Of a stretch of 64,000 nucleotides of DNA, positions 52,501 through 62,085 are shown in pieces. Position 1 is the stretch's first letter. Each line of letters begins with the position of its first letter. The DNA is from Bradysia coprophila (Eukaryota; Arthropoda; Insecta; Diptera; Sciaridae): the NCBI RefSeq assembly GCF_014529535.1, contig NW_023503372.1:1897772-1961771 (forward strand), read 5' to 3'. A model generated the notes under the pieces. It did no database searches. It had not been told where the DNA came from and saw only the letters and a list, made by a program, of their open reading frames with translations. A program made the position numbers and the translations under genes.

Positions 52501-55500
52501 ACTTGAACGCAACTCTCCTCTTTCTACAGCATCTTTTCTAGATATCACCTCCACGATTACTCCTATTCAAACGTCATCAATTTTTTTTTCAACTACTTTA
52601 ATCACAACTCCAGCTCCGACTCTACAAGTATTTTCTACCGTACAATTACGAAAAGATTTTAGTGAGACATGGATATGGAACGATATTTTAGCCGAAGATA
52701 GGTTAGCCTGTGTGCCTAAGGAAGCATTTCTGAAATTTCATTTTTCACAGTAAAGCAACACAAATTTAGTTCTACATCTTGCACTTCTTTCGTTTCCTCT
52801 TCAAAAAGACTGAACTGAGACAAAAATGAATTACTTCCTAACTTCAGACTTTTCTGCACTTCGCACACACTTTTTTTAGCTTTTGACGATTGTCCAAACT
52901 GTGAATGTTGTGAGTTCCCTGAGGAAGAAGCACTTGAAGATTTGGATGAAGTGTCTATGAGTGCTATAAGTAGTGTTCGACGAGATTTTCCTGAAACTTG
53001 GATTTGGATGCAATTCCAACTTGACGATAGTTCGATCTTGAGGTACGTTAGTTATATATCGGAATCGCTCTTATAGAGGTTTCTTTTGGTAATACGAGAA
53101 ACTAAAACCCAAACTCATGATAATATTGACTGAATCGCAATTACTAACTTTTTATTTCTCCTTTACAACATAGTATTGGTCCTCCTTGTTGCGCTTGCGC
53201 TATATTTTCAAGTTCATTTGGTGATTTTTGCAAAAATGCAACTAATTGATTGAAACGTCTATCTTTCCTCTATATCACCACTACTGTTCAGATTAGTGAA
53301 ATAGTTATTCGACCTTCGACATCAAGTTCGACATTGTGAAAACGTTCTTGGTGATTTGTGAAAAATCGTTTGAAAAAGTTTGATGGGTGAGGAACAGCTC
53401 ATATTCGTCAATTTTATTACTCGGTTTATTGGTATCAATCACGAAGAATCAGCGACAATGTGAACAATGATTCTGTTCAAGTTCATCTTCACCAACTAAT
53501 GTTTAGTTATAATGTACAAATGACCGAAACCTTAGACCCTGTCCATCAGGACCCACCAGTGACGGGTATAAAATAAATTTAAAAAAATGATTTAGGAGAG
53601 GTCATTGAGTATTACGACTATGATGACGCTTCGAATTTCATGGATACCACTCGAATCAATGATAATTCAAAAAAGGATTCAGTTAAAAAAGGAGATGTAC
53701 GAAGTCCTACTGTACGAGTCGAATTCCCTGAAACCTGGATATTTGAATTGATTAATGACAGTCATTGGACAGTGGTTAACAGTAACTTGAGGTTTGTTTA
53801 TCCAGTATCTACAGTCATAGAATAACACATTTTAACGACTGGAGTAATAGATTTACATGTTGTGGCGTATCGTTTAATCTAGTATGACTTTGGATCGCTT
53901 AAAGATGGGTGCATGTGACATTTTGTTTCGTAATGAATGAACAGTGAAACTGGGTGTTTAAGAAACTGGATAATATTATTCCTCTTACGTATAGGGCGTA
54001 CTCATGTTCCTGGATAGAATAAAACGACACTGTTACCTAATTCAAATTAGATTCCATTCATAGTTTTAGCAACGCTTTTTTCAATTTTTTTTTTGTTAAT
54101 TTTTCCTTTTAAAATTTGGAATTTTAGCTGAATTACAAATAGCATTCAATAGAATAGAAGCTGAAGGTATTATTGAATTCGTTTCAAGCGGATCCGTGAT
54201 ACCAACGATACGTAAGGATTTCCCTGAGACGTTCATCTGGGAAACTCATTCGTTTCTCAATAATGGGTTCGTGTGATTCAAATCATGAGACGTTTCTAAT
54301 AAGATCACACTGTGGTGACGGTTGTTTTTTTTTGGATAGGCAAAATTGTCACCGGCTTTTTTTTAAACTTTAGAACGAAAAATGCTTAAATTTGGTTCTA
54401 AGCCAATTTTATCTGCTAAGTATAGAACGTCCATTTTGAGGAAGAAAGCGGTCGACAAAAAATTCTATTGATACGTAGACACCGAAAAACCACTTTTAAG
54501 ATTATGGCCTGAAAGGTGGCGAAAAATCAAAAACTAAGCCTGAAAAGTTGTTTTTTGGGGTCTATAGACCACTAGGATTTTTTGTGGACCGCTTTCTTTC
54601 GCAGAATTGACGACCCTCAGTATAGCTTTACAGGACATTGAGTATGAAGAATTCCAGAACGATGACGGTAGTGTGACTGAGAAAAATGTAGCATCCGTAA
54701 ATAATATACAACTAGTGAGACAGTACTTTCCAGAGACTTGGATTTGGACATATTTTAATAGGTTGGTAGTTTTGTAGTGAATAAAAACAATATGGAACAC
54801 GGATTGGACGCCTTCCGTAGAAGAAATCTTTTATTTTCAGAACTTTTTTTAAAACTAAACTGTTAACATTTTCAGTGTATCGTAGAAAGGTGTGTTTTCC
54901 AAGATGACCAAAAACATTTACTTTTATCACCCCCTTGTCCCCTTCTTGATTCATCAACAACATTACCACCGATATATGAATCGAAACTAAACATGTTACT
55001 TTAGTGAATTATAAGAAAAATGGAAACTTCATTGATGTAGCCCCGTTTCAAATTGATTGACGTTGTCAAAAGAAATTGTTTTTAAAACAGAAATAGTGTA
55101 AGTTGAGCTAAATGAATGAAATTTTATTTTTCTTATAAGTCGCTAATGTGACATGCCCAGTTTCTACATTTACTCTTCATATAAACTAGAAAGTTTTCAG
55201 GTGATTGCTTAAGCTCTTGTATAAAGACGTTGATACAATCACTAGCTCGTTACCGACAAAATCCTGAGAATGTTATTAAGGTCTCTTGATGCAACATCAA
55301 CAATTCCACAAATAAAAAAAAATTTTAAGACAAAAAAAATCATAATTTTATAGCTAGAGTTAAGCCGACGAAGTCCCCATACGAAAATGAAATATTTGGT
55401 GTTGGTGAAATAACGACCGTAAAGAAAACCGACATTGGTCCAGCGCATATACTTCGAACCAATACGAAGCCACCGTTAGCAGGGCCCTATGGTTAGTTTT

Positions 55501-58500
55501 GTGTTCCTGTTTGTATAATCAAAATGTGCTCGTTCACGTGTAATTTATAATTAAAATTTCATCAAAATGCAGCTTTCAGTAGAATACCAAAATCGAAATG
55601 GAAACGACATCGAGTTTTGCTTAGCCATGAAATTAGGGACACTTGGTTGTTTAGTGATATTTATTCCGGGTAAATGTTGGAACAGTTATGAAACTGATCC
55701 TCTTGGATATTTATTTATTTTCAAATAATTATAATTAACGAACAAACTAATCTCATAACCGAATTTAATTGGATATAGTCGACAGAGCGACAGTTGTTTC
55801 CAGTGGTCGATTCTAAAGAAAATTCTTGCACAGTCATAAAACCAAATCGAATTTATTCAAAATTTTAAGCCAACATTCCGAGAAACCATTTTGTTAGGAA
55901 TAGAAATTGAATTTTAGTGCAGCATGCATGGTACAAGAAGTGGTCGACCCATTCAATTAAAACAAAATTAAAGTCACCAAAAATTTTTAAAGTCAACATC
56001 GGTTTTCTATCATAACTGGACAAGACTGACTCACTACTGCGTCTTTATTACTTTTTATTTAGGAATAATTTGTTTGTTTTTTTGCCTTCGACCGATATGA
56101 AACTGGAGTCGTTCGCATTCAAATCATTAAATCTAGGCTTCTTTTTGTAGGATTTCTCCTATTGGTTGATACAAAATCTATTACTTCAATATTTTCACAT
56201 CCTTTTTTGAGGTTTTTCATATCTTTTTGTAAACGGCAAGCGCATCTCAACCAAAGTTTCTCATTTAATCTATTACTTCAATATATCTCTTGTTTCCCTA
56301 TCTTAGTAAACGAAAAACAGCTTGGAGATTATCTCGTCAAGATATAATAGAAAACGCGTGTTGCTTTAAAAATTGGCAGACATTAAACTCCTTTATGTAA
56401 ATGAATCAACCAAAATTTTCAATAATTTTCAATCAAATTCCAATTCATCTGCTTGCATCTTCAATGATTTCCTCTATGTTTTACATTTCCATGTTGGTGA
56501 CTAGTTGTATGTAAATTACATTTTCGATATAAAATAAATATAAATTCAAAGATGATTCAAGGTACTCTTTGGCAGATCTTATGCATGGCCTAGCCATAAG
56601 CCCGATTAGTTTTATAAATTATAGTAAAAAACGTCAGAAACTCAAAATAAATTGCATCATCGAGACGGTTATAATCTGCGATTTGTTTACAAAATTTAAA
56701 ATATCTCAACGATCTAATATCACAGCACTAATTGACTAAAATTCACTTACAGTTGACGACTTGAAAATAAGTGCCGCATTTCGTTTCAGCTGTTTTTCAG
56801 CTGATCCACTCATACAAACGAATGTGTTTTTACATCTTTAAACGGTTTTACTAACAATGCGTATAAACAAGTAGAAACACTTTTGTTTGCATGTGTGATG
56901 AAAAACAGCTGACACAAAATGCGACATTTATTTCCAAGTCGTCGACTGTAAAACGATGCAGTTATAATTTTACCATGGACAAGTACATGAACTCAAAAAT
57001 TAACACGGATCACACCGTTTAACATTTTAGGACGAGTACAAATTTCGATTGTCACTTCCGGATTGGAAATATTTTTCGAATAGCGAGTGAAAGTTTGACT
57101 TTTTTTTCGAAATTCTAGTTGAATTGTGTGAGTAAAATTTGTGACAAAATGGGACAAAGATGCCATCAAATTCAAAATTTAATGGCATGGTAGAGTAAGA
57201 TTGGTAGATAGCGAATGATTTTGCCATATTTTATCCAAATTTTTGTATTCAATTCAGGATGTGATTTTATCGAATGTCTAGTTCTTTATTGCATGTTTGA
57301 ACGTAATATCGTTCAGTATAAAGTATAGAATTGAAAGACTTCTGGTAGAACAATTTAAACAATCTGATACTCTTAGCATGGGAAACCTACCTAATTGACT
57401 GTAACGAAACGTAGAAACTTTATTTTTTCTGGTGATTTCTGTTTTTGCATGATAGTAATAACCCTAGATGATTATACTCTGCACTCATTTACACCAACCA
57501 CATTGTATTTAGATTTACCTAACCAATCACCACTTGTTTCTAACTATTTTTGCACTCTGCACCTTAAATGTTACGCTTCAAAACTAACTCATTTTGTGTG
57601 CCATTAAAAGTGGATTTTAATTCCCTAATTTTTACGCTGTACAGCACCGGAACCAAAACGATCCAGAAAAAAGTTCCCGACACAATAACATCATGGGTGA
57701 TTACTGGATTCACCATGAACGATGTGTACGGACTGGGTCTGACAAAATCGCCAAGCACTCTAAAGGTGTTCCAACCGTTCTTCGTCTCGTTGAACCTTCC
57801 TTATTCGATAAAACGAGGTGAAGCCGTTGCCATACAGATCGTTGTTTTCAACTACATGGACAAATCGGTTTCGGCGACTGTTACACTGGAAAATGCTGAA
57901 CAGGAATTCGTGTTTTCGGATCCATCCAATGAAGTCGAAGAGAAGCCAAGTAAGAATTTTGTCTATAGATTCGCCCGGTGGGAAGAGTTCTAATTGGGAT
58001 TTTTACTTCTGCCGAAAATAGAAATCGAAAAAAGTCGTAAGAAGAACATCAACATCAAATCGAATGACGGCGCACCAGTATCATTCCTAATTACGCCCAC
58101 AAAAGCTGGTCCAATTAAAATAAAGGTTACAGCCACTTCATCACTAGCTGGTGATGCAATTGAAAAGACTCTGCTGGTTGTGCCGGAAGGTGTGCCACAA
58201 CACAAAACCAAGGCGTTCTTCATTGATTTGAGAGACAAATCAGAGTTCAGTGATAAGTTCACTATGGAGATACCGAAAAATGCTGTACCAGACTCAACGC
58301 GCATCACTGTATCTGGTGTCGGTAAGTAGTTTCAGCTTCATTTGATTCAAAGCGAACTGCAACGAGTTGTCTTTCCAGGCGACATTATGAGTAGTTCGAT
58401 CAAAAATCTCGATAAACTCATTCAAATGCCAAACGGATGCGGCGAACAGAACATGTTGAATTTCGTTCCATGCATTGTGGCCATTAACTACTTGAAGAAT

Positions 58501-60411
58501 ACCGGTCAACTAACTAAGTCTATCGAAAGTAAAGCGCTAAACTTCATGGAAATCGGATACCAAAGAGAATTGACCTACAAGCATGACGATGGGTCGTTCA
58601 GTGCATTTGGTAAAACAGACAGCAGTGGAAGTACATGGTTGACGGCGTTCGTAGTGCGATCGTTCCTTCAGGCCAGAAATCACATAATGGTCCAAGACAA
58701 AATTATCACAGAAGCTTTGAACTGGTTAAATGACAATCAGGTTAGTGCTCAAACGGCTATTTCCGGCGGTCTCCGCTATTCATTTCTCAATTTTGTTGTT
58801 GTTTTAATGAAGGCTCCGGATGGAAGTTTCCCGGAAGTGGGTCGAGTCATCCATAAGGATATGCAAGGAGGTTCTAGCAAAGGTGTAGCACTAACTGCAT
58901 TTGTAGTTACTGCATTTTTAGAGGATCCGACCAAGATCGCTACTTATCGTGACACCATCACTAGAGCACTGGAGTACATTATTAGGAACTTGGAAGGCGT
59001 CGATGATGCATATTCCTTGGCAGTAGCTTCGTATGCCACTCAACTGGCCAAAGATCAGTCTCGCACCGTCCTATTCCAAAAATTAGATGCTAGCGCTAAG
59101 ACAAACGGTAAAGTGTGATGCAGAGGTCGAAAGTCTTCATCCGAAGCCTTATATTCTGTGAAGCCGGAAGTGAGACTCATCTGAGCAAAACTTTTTCAGG
59201 TGACCTGAAACATTGGGAAAAGTCAACACCACAAGAAGAGGCCAAGAACCCATGGCTTTCGCAGCCAAATTCAATCAACGTTGAAATGACTGCCTATGCG
59301 TTGTTAACATTGGTCAACAATAATCAAATTACGGAAGGACTTCCAATTATGAAGTGGCTGTTGAGCCAACAAAATGAAAACGGTGGTTTCCAATCGACTC
59401 AGGACACTGTTGTGGGTATTACCGCTCTGGCCAAATATGCTGAAAAAATAGCATTCGGTGACAGTAATGCTGTACTTGGCGTCTCATATAAAAACGGCAG
59501 CGAATCAGCAATTCGAATAAACAAGGAGAACTCACTGCTGTTGCAGACACTAGAGGTACATTTCCTCGTTCTTTGTCGATTTATCGAATATCTTCCATTT
59601 TCTGCCTAATGTCTGCAGATCCCGCCCGAAGTACGATCGATTAACGTTAAAGCAACCGGTAGCGGTTTCGCTCTTTGCCAGCTGTCCTACAAATATAATC
59701 TGAATGTAACCGGTGCATGGCCTAGATTTGTGCTCGATCCGCAAGTCAATAAAAACTCAAATGCAGACTATTTGCACTTGACCGTTTGCACCAGTTTCGT
59801 TCCATCCGGTGATGAAACGGAATCGAACATGGCTGTTATGGAAGTCTCATATCCCAGTGGTGTCATTGCTGATCCCGAACGGATTCCTTCGCTGGAATCG
59901 TCCAAAGGCGTGAAGAAAGTTGAAACGAAAAATGGGGATACCACCATCGTTGTGTACATTGACAATTTGGGAACGGAAGAACTTTGCTTCGCCATCGATG
60001 GATATCGAACAAATAAGGTGGCCAATCAAAAGCCGTCTCCGGTCATAATTTATGATTACTACGACACTTGTAAGTAAAAGGATAAGCTCTCTCTGTTTCG
60101 ACGTTCCTATCGACGTTCACAATATTTCTTTTCAGCTAAGAAAGCAACGATGTTCTACCAAAGTTCCAAAAATCATTTATGTGAAATTTGCGATGATGCT
60201 GCGTGCAAGGACGCATGCATAGGTATTTATGCTCATACTGTATTTCTCCTGCTGCTTTATCCTAAAAATAAAAATTCTTTCAGCAAAAACCGCTGCTTTT
60301 ACCTCGGGCAATGACGGCAAAAGTACAGTGGTACTGCAAAAATCTGCAGCCAATAAAATTGCGGTAGCGACATTTGTGCTAATTTTAGTCGCAGTACAAT
60401 CACTTCTGTAA
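37571..60411 (+). CDS. Tep: Thioester-containing protein (TEP) with alternative bait-region exons
   Basis: This is a secreted complement-like effector of the alpha-2-macroglobulin family. Constant exons: 37571-37635, 44273-44453, 44523-44750, 44811-44922, 44985-45123, 45198-45418, 45507-45616, 45859-46038, 46100-46194, 46261-46371, 46437-46583, 46658-46794, 46856-46956, 47014-47053, then one variant exon, then 57645-57949, 58022-58321, 58379-58740, 58813-59107, 59200-59555, 59619-60069, 60136-60222, 60284-60411. With variant 1 this gives 1429 residues, the usual insect TEP length. Residues 1-20 are a signal peptide (MLRKLFIPVLLACFVTSSYG). Macroglobulin domains follow (HYTIIAPQNIRAHSDYH, YKPGDKVNFRILVLD, EYVLPKYEV). 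The intact thioester GCGEQ is near residue 890 (58435-58449). A Cys-rich tail follows (CEICDDAACKDAC), and the end is a hydrophobic stretch that could direct GPI anchoring. Intron 1 is 6.6 kb. Segment exons 47301-55669 are listed separately. Confidence 0.93.
39619..41554. mobile_element. Large inverted-repeat (foldback-like) element, about 1.94 kb
   Basis: The outer arms begin AAATAGTACATTGAATGACA and run inward for nearly 400 bases (39619-40010 against 41313-41554), sharing GGGGCGAAAGTAAAAAAATT, a GC-rich GGGGGCGGCAGCCCCC palindrome and ACTGGCGCACAG, with an insertion or loss of about 150 bases in one arm. The middle carries palindromic modules at about 40030-40145, 40510-40622 and 40710-40822. 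No transposase is seen. A lone arm fragment lies at 61131-61204. No clear target duplication was found. Confidence 0.75.
40030..40822. repeat. Three copies of a palindromic module inside the element
   Basis: Each module has GTACCTGTTTTGGACGATTG and its facing ACCGTCCCAAACAGGTGCAC, with TTTAGGCA(A/C)TTTCG arms and the text CTTCGTTCGGCCTAC. The first copy is inverted relative to the other two, and each is linked to a CATGCTTCGGGGCCGAAAAT flank. The small ORFs repeated here are by-products of the repeats. Confidence 0.75.
47301..47439 (+). CDS. TEP variant exon V1
   Basis: Length 139, in at phase 1 and out at phase 2, between a good AG and a GT donor. The core reads VRKEFPESWIWLSMSIDV. The front part is short, with acidic residues then TPPGTS. 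It is the variant nearest the constant 5' exons, 247 bases after exon 14. Confidence 0.85.
48560..48698 (+). CDS. TEP variant exon V2
   Basis: Length 139, phase 1 to 2. The core is VRKDFPETWMLDFLNITD, and the usual Trp two residues after the first is replaced by Leu. The front has RHFYHGLVFDDPVIELDS. Confidence 0.85.
48842..48999. repeat. Hairpin element between V2 and V3
   Basis: AATTAGCGAATTATAA at the left pairs with TTATAATTCGCTAATT at the right. The same family lies between V10 and V11 (55001-55146). Confidence 0.65.
49520..49697 (+). CDS. TEP variant exon V3
   Basis: Length 178, phase 1 to 2. The core is IRKDFPETWIWNAIYFND. The front is a long Ser/Ala/Pro/Gln-rich linker, predicted flexible. 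Confidence 0.88.
50046..50213. mobile_element. MITE between V3 and V4
   Basis: TTTTAAAAGTCGTCGATATTCCCAGTCAA-type left end (first bases TTAAAAGTCGTCGATATTCC) faces GGGAATATCGATGACTTCTAA. The inner arms ATATTTTGGC / GCCAAAATAT also pair. Confidence 0.7.
50324..50447 (+). CDS. TEP variant exon V4
   Basis: Length 124, the shortest single-exon variant, phase 1 to 2. The core is IRKDFPETFVWDYTVID, with Phe for the first Trp. The front is basic and Pro/Ser-rich (SRPKSRFTNSPPPESD). Confidence 0.87.
50978..51122 (+). CDS. TEP variant exon V5
   Basis: Length 145, phase 1 to 2. The core is VRKDFPETWIWDILDDF. The front is acidic (GFEDEEDFSPDPQTS). Confidence 0.88.
51485..51652. mobile_element. MITE between V5 and V6, CAGGGGACG family
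   Basis: CAGGAGATGTCAGTGAAATT at the left and the complement of CAGGGGACGACAGTAAAGTT at the right. Inner CAGCTG arms pair as in the copy at 35583. Confidence 0.75.
51945..52487. mobile_element. Inverted-repeat element between V5 and V6
   Basis: The left arm AGTGCTGTCATCAAAATTAA and right arm TTTAATTTCGATGACAGCACT pair, continuing through ACTCGAGAAATA / TATTTCTCGAGT, about 55 bases in all. It contains the tandem duplication at 52120-52442. Confidence 0.7.
52120..52442. repeat. Tandem duplication of a 152-bp hairpin block, 171-bp period
   Basis: Copies 52120-52271 and 52291-52442 appear identical on reading. Each holds a stem with arms TTATTTTGACGTGTAGG and CCTACACGTCAAAATA around GCCTTCGGC. 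Identity implies recent duplication, or an assembly artefact. Confidence 0.8.
52542..52701 (+). CDS. TEP variant exon V6
   Basis: Length 160, phase 1 to 2. The core is LRKDFSETWIWNDILAED, with Ser for Pro. The front is almost entirely Thr, Ser, Pro and Ile, a mucin-like stretch likely to carry O-linked sugars. Confidence 0.87.
52880..53042 (+). CDS. TEP variant exon V7
   Basis: Length 163, phase 1 to 2, only 178 bases after V6. The core is VRRDFPETWIWMQFQLDD. The front carries four Cys in DCPNCECCEF followed by a strongly acidic run, which no other variant has. Confidence 0.88.
53596..53791 (+). CDS. TEP variant exon V8
   Basis: Length 196, the longest single-exon variant, phase 1 to 2. The core is VRVEFPETWIFELINDSH. 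The front is Tyr/Asp-rich (EYYDYDDAS) then Lys-rich. Confidence 0.87.
54128..54266 (+). CDS. TEP variant exon V9
   Basis: Length 139, phase 1 to 2. The core is IRKDFPETFIWETHSFLN. The front is helix-like (ELQIAFNRIEAEG). Confidence 0.86.
54605..54761 (+). CDS. TEP variant exon V10
   Basis: Length 157, phase 1 to 2. The core is VRQYFPETWIWTYFN. The front is acidic (DIEYEEFQNDDGS). Confidence 0.86.
55001..55146. repeat. Hairpin element between V10 and V11
   Basis: TTAGTGAATTATAAGAAAAA faces TTTTTCTTATAAGTCGCTAA. It is related to the copy at 48842. Confidence 0.6.
55354..55669 (+). CDS. TEP variant V11, divergent, split in two exons
   Basis: Exon 11a (55354-55491, 138 bases) enters and leaves in phase 1. 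Exon 11b (55573-55669, 97 bases) enters in phase 1 and leaves in phase 2, separated by an 81-base intron. Together they replace one variant exon in frame. The core is eroded to HEIRDTWLFSDIYSG, keeping only the D-T-W-x-F-type centre, and the front is basic. Because 11b alone has the right phases, 11a could be optional. This could be an old variant, or a relic no longer used. Confidence 0.65.
56747..56951. mobile_element. MITE in the intron after the variant array
   Basis: TTACAGTTGACGACTTGAAA and TTCCAAGTCGTCGACTGTAA are the inverted ends. Inner CAGCTG and CATACAAACGAATGTG arms also pair. A half copy sits at 26175. Confidence 0.75.
58435..58449 (+). other. Thioester motif GCGEQ of TEP
   Basis: The codons for Gly-Cys-Gly-Glu-Gln are intact within QMPNGCGEQNMLNF. 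Cys and Gln form the internal thioester that couples activated TEP to surfaces, so this is not one of the TEPs that have lost it. Confidence 0.95.
58741..58812 (+). other. 72-bp TEP intron that stays open if retained
   Basis: It has a GTTAGT donor and ATGAAG acceptor. Removing it gives the family sequence WLNDNQ-APDGSFPEVG. Its length is a multiple of three with no stop, so retention would insert 24 residues in the thioester domain. Confidence 0.7.
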
Positions 60412-60688
60412 AACGTGGATTGTACGGGGTGCCATGAGATTTAAGGAATGATTTTATATTTGAAATTGTTGTAACCGACGTAATAACTAAAGTGTTTGAA
60501 TAATTTGCTGAAGAATAGAGTAAACAATTTCTGAATTGAGAGTTGGCAGGTTTTTTGATTAGTGTTCTTCAGGCACCAAAGTGTCCTCTGTGGGTCCAGT
60601 TGCATGCAGGTATCGCAGGTCTGTATACTGTTGTAGAGACAATACCATCCGCCATTTTGTTAGAAGAGAGTCTTGTCGACACTGCAGT

Positions 60689-60816
60689 GCCTATATTCGC
60701 GAAAATATTTTCACAAATTTTCTCAAATTTCCACTAGTTTCTCAAATTTTCGTGAATTTTCACAAAAATCGCGAAAATTTGAGAAATTTCTTGAAAATAT
60801 TTTCGCGAATATAGGC
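60689..60816. mobile_element. Palindromic MITE, second copy of the 11791 family
   Basis: GCCTATATTCGCGAAAATAT at the left and ATATTTTCGCGAATATAGGC at the right form near-perfect ends. The interior is CAAATTTTCG-type hairpin. Confidence 0.8.
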
Positions 60817-61130
60817 ATTGCGACACTGTTATCAATTAACTTTTGACATGATGATTAAGAAACAGAAACACTATTACCTACTGCATTTGCAGTTGCAAAG
60901 CTCAATCATAAATGACGTCCTCTTCTTTCAATACTGCCAGCAGAAGCAGACTGATATCATTAATAATTAACTTGTACTCCCAAACAGATCTAATTGGTGC
61001 GGAACCCACATTCGACTCTCCAAAACGCGTATTTACTTAGTTATTAATATTTATATCGGCTGGCAGCACTGCAAAACGAGGATGTCATTTATGAATGATC
61101 GTCAAAGTACTGTGCGATTGAGGTACTTGC

Positions 61131-61204
61131 CTTCGGCGCGGGCATCAACTCTCGCACACGGTTGAATTTTTTTACTTTCGCCCCTTGTCATTCAATTTAC
61201 TATT
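61131..61204. repeat. Solo arm of the 39619 foldback family
   Basis: It matches 41478-41554 almost base for base (GCCTTCGGCGCGGGCATCAA through CCCCTTGTCATTCAAT). No second arm is nearby. Confidence 0.75.
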
Positions 61205-61739
61205 TGTTGTTTCAAATATATTTTGCAAACTTATCGCATCTCCTTTTCTTTAAGTTTTGTTTCTCAATTTTATAATGCGTAAACTAACTGAGATATGTAT
61301 GATTCAATGATTTTCATTGAAAGGTGAGTTTGCTTATATGAATACGCTATTTCCTCCGCTCCATACAAATTTTGACATTAGACTATACCTATAGAGTATA
61401 CTTCCATTGCTCCTATCGACAGAAACATTACAAATGAGACGTTATCTTCAGCTAGAGGAGAGGTCTCTTCTCTTTAGAGCAAACTGTATGTGAAAACCAT
61501 GAAGTAATAGTATTTTATATACCTAGAACTGTAAACCATTTTTTCGACTTCGTCTCGAACCATTTACGCCACTTCGAACCGAGATACCACTTTCCAGTTC
61601 TACGCATGTAAATAGTTCTATATTTTATGTAACTCAGCATCATAATGTTCGACACCTGCACATATAGTAACACATTTTGTGGTCAATCATAGTTATTTAT
61701 GCAAATAGGGTCACGTGAAGGTATATTATCGAACTAGAT

Positions 61740-62085
61740 GCGAAAGATCTTCTAATCTGTAAGCTAAAGTTGATGTGAAGCAAAACGTTCGATCTATTAA
61801 CCATTTCCATGGGTAATTTGACCCGCTCATGCATATATTCTAGCGATTCGGTGAAACCTAATCTCGAAATACCGTCTCTGCACCCAACTTCAATTTAAAC
61901 AATTTTAAGTCTTTTGATTCACTAAATGCCTAATCCTATAAGCTAAAAAGCTGTTGAGAAGCAATACTTGAGATTTTTTAACCTTTTCCATCGATAATTT
62001 GACCCGTACATGCATTCTAGCCATTTCGTAAAGCTTAATCGCGACATATCGTCTCTCTACCCATACCCAACTTCAATATTTATAT
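61740..62085 (+). repeat. Diverged direct repeat upstream of the RBM7-like gene
   Basis: Two blocks of about 165-175 bases share ordered motifs: TAATCTGTAAGCT / TAATCCTATAAGCT, GATGTGAAGCAA / GTTGAGAAGCAA, AATTTGACCCG, ACCGTCTCT / ATCGTCTCT and CCCAACTTCAAT. This is an old tandem duplication in the gene's 5' flank. Confidence 0.6.
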
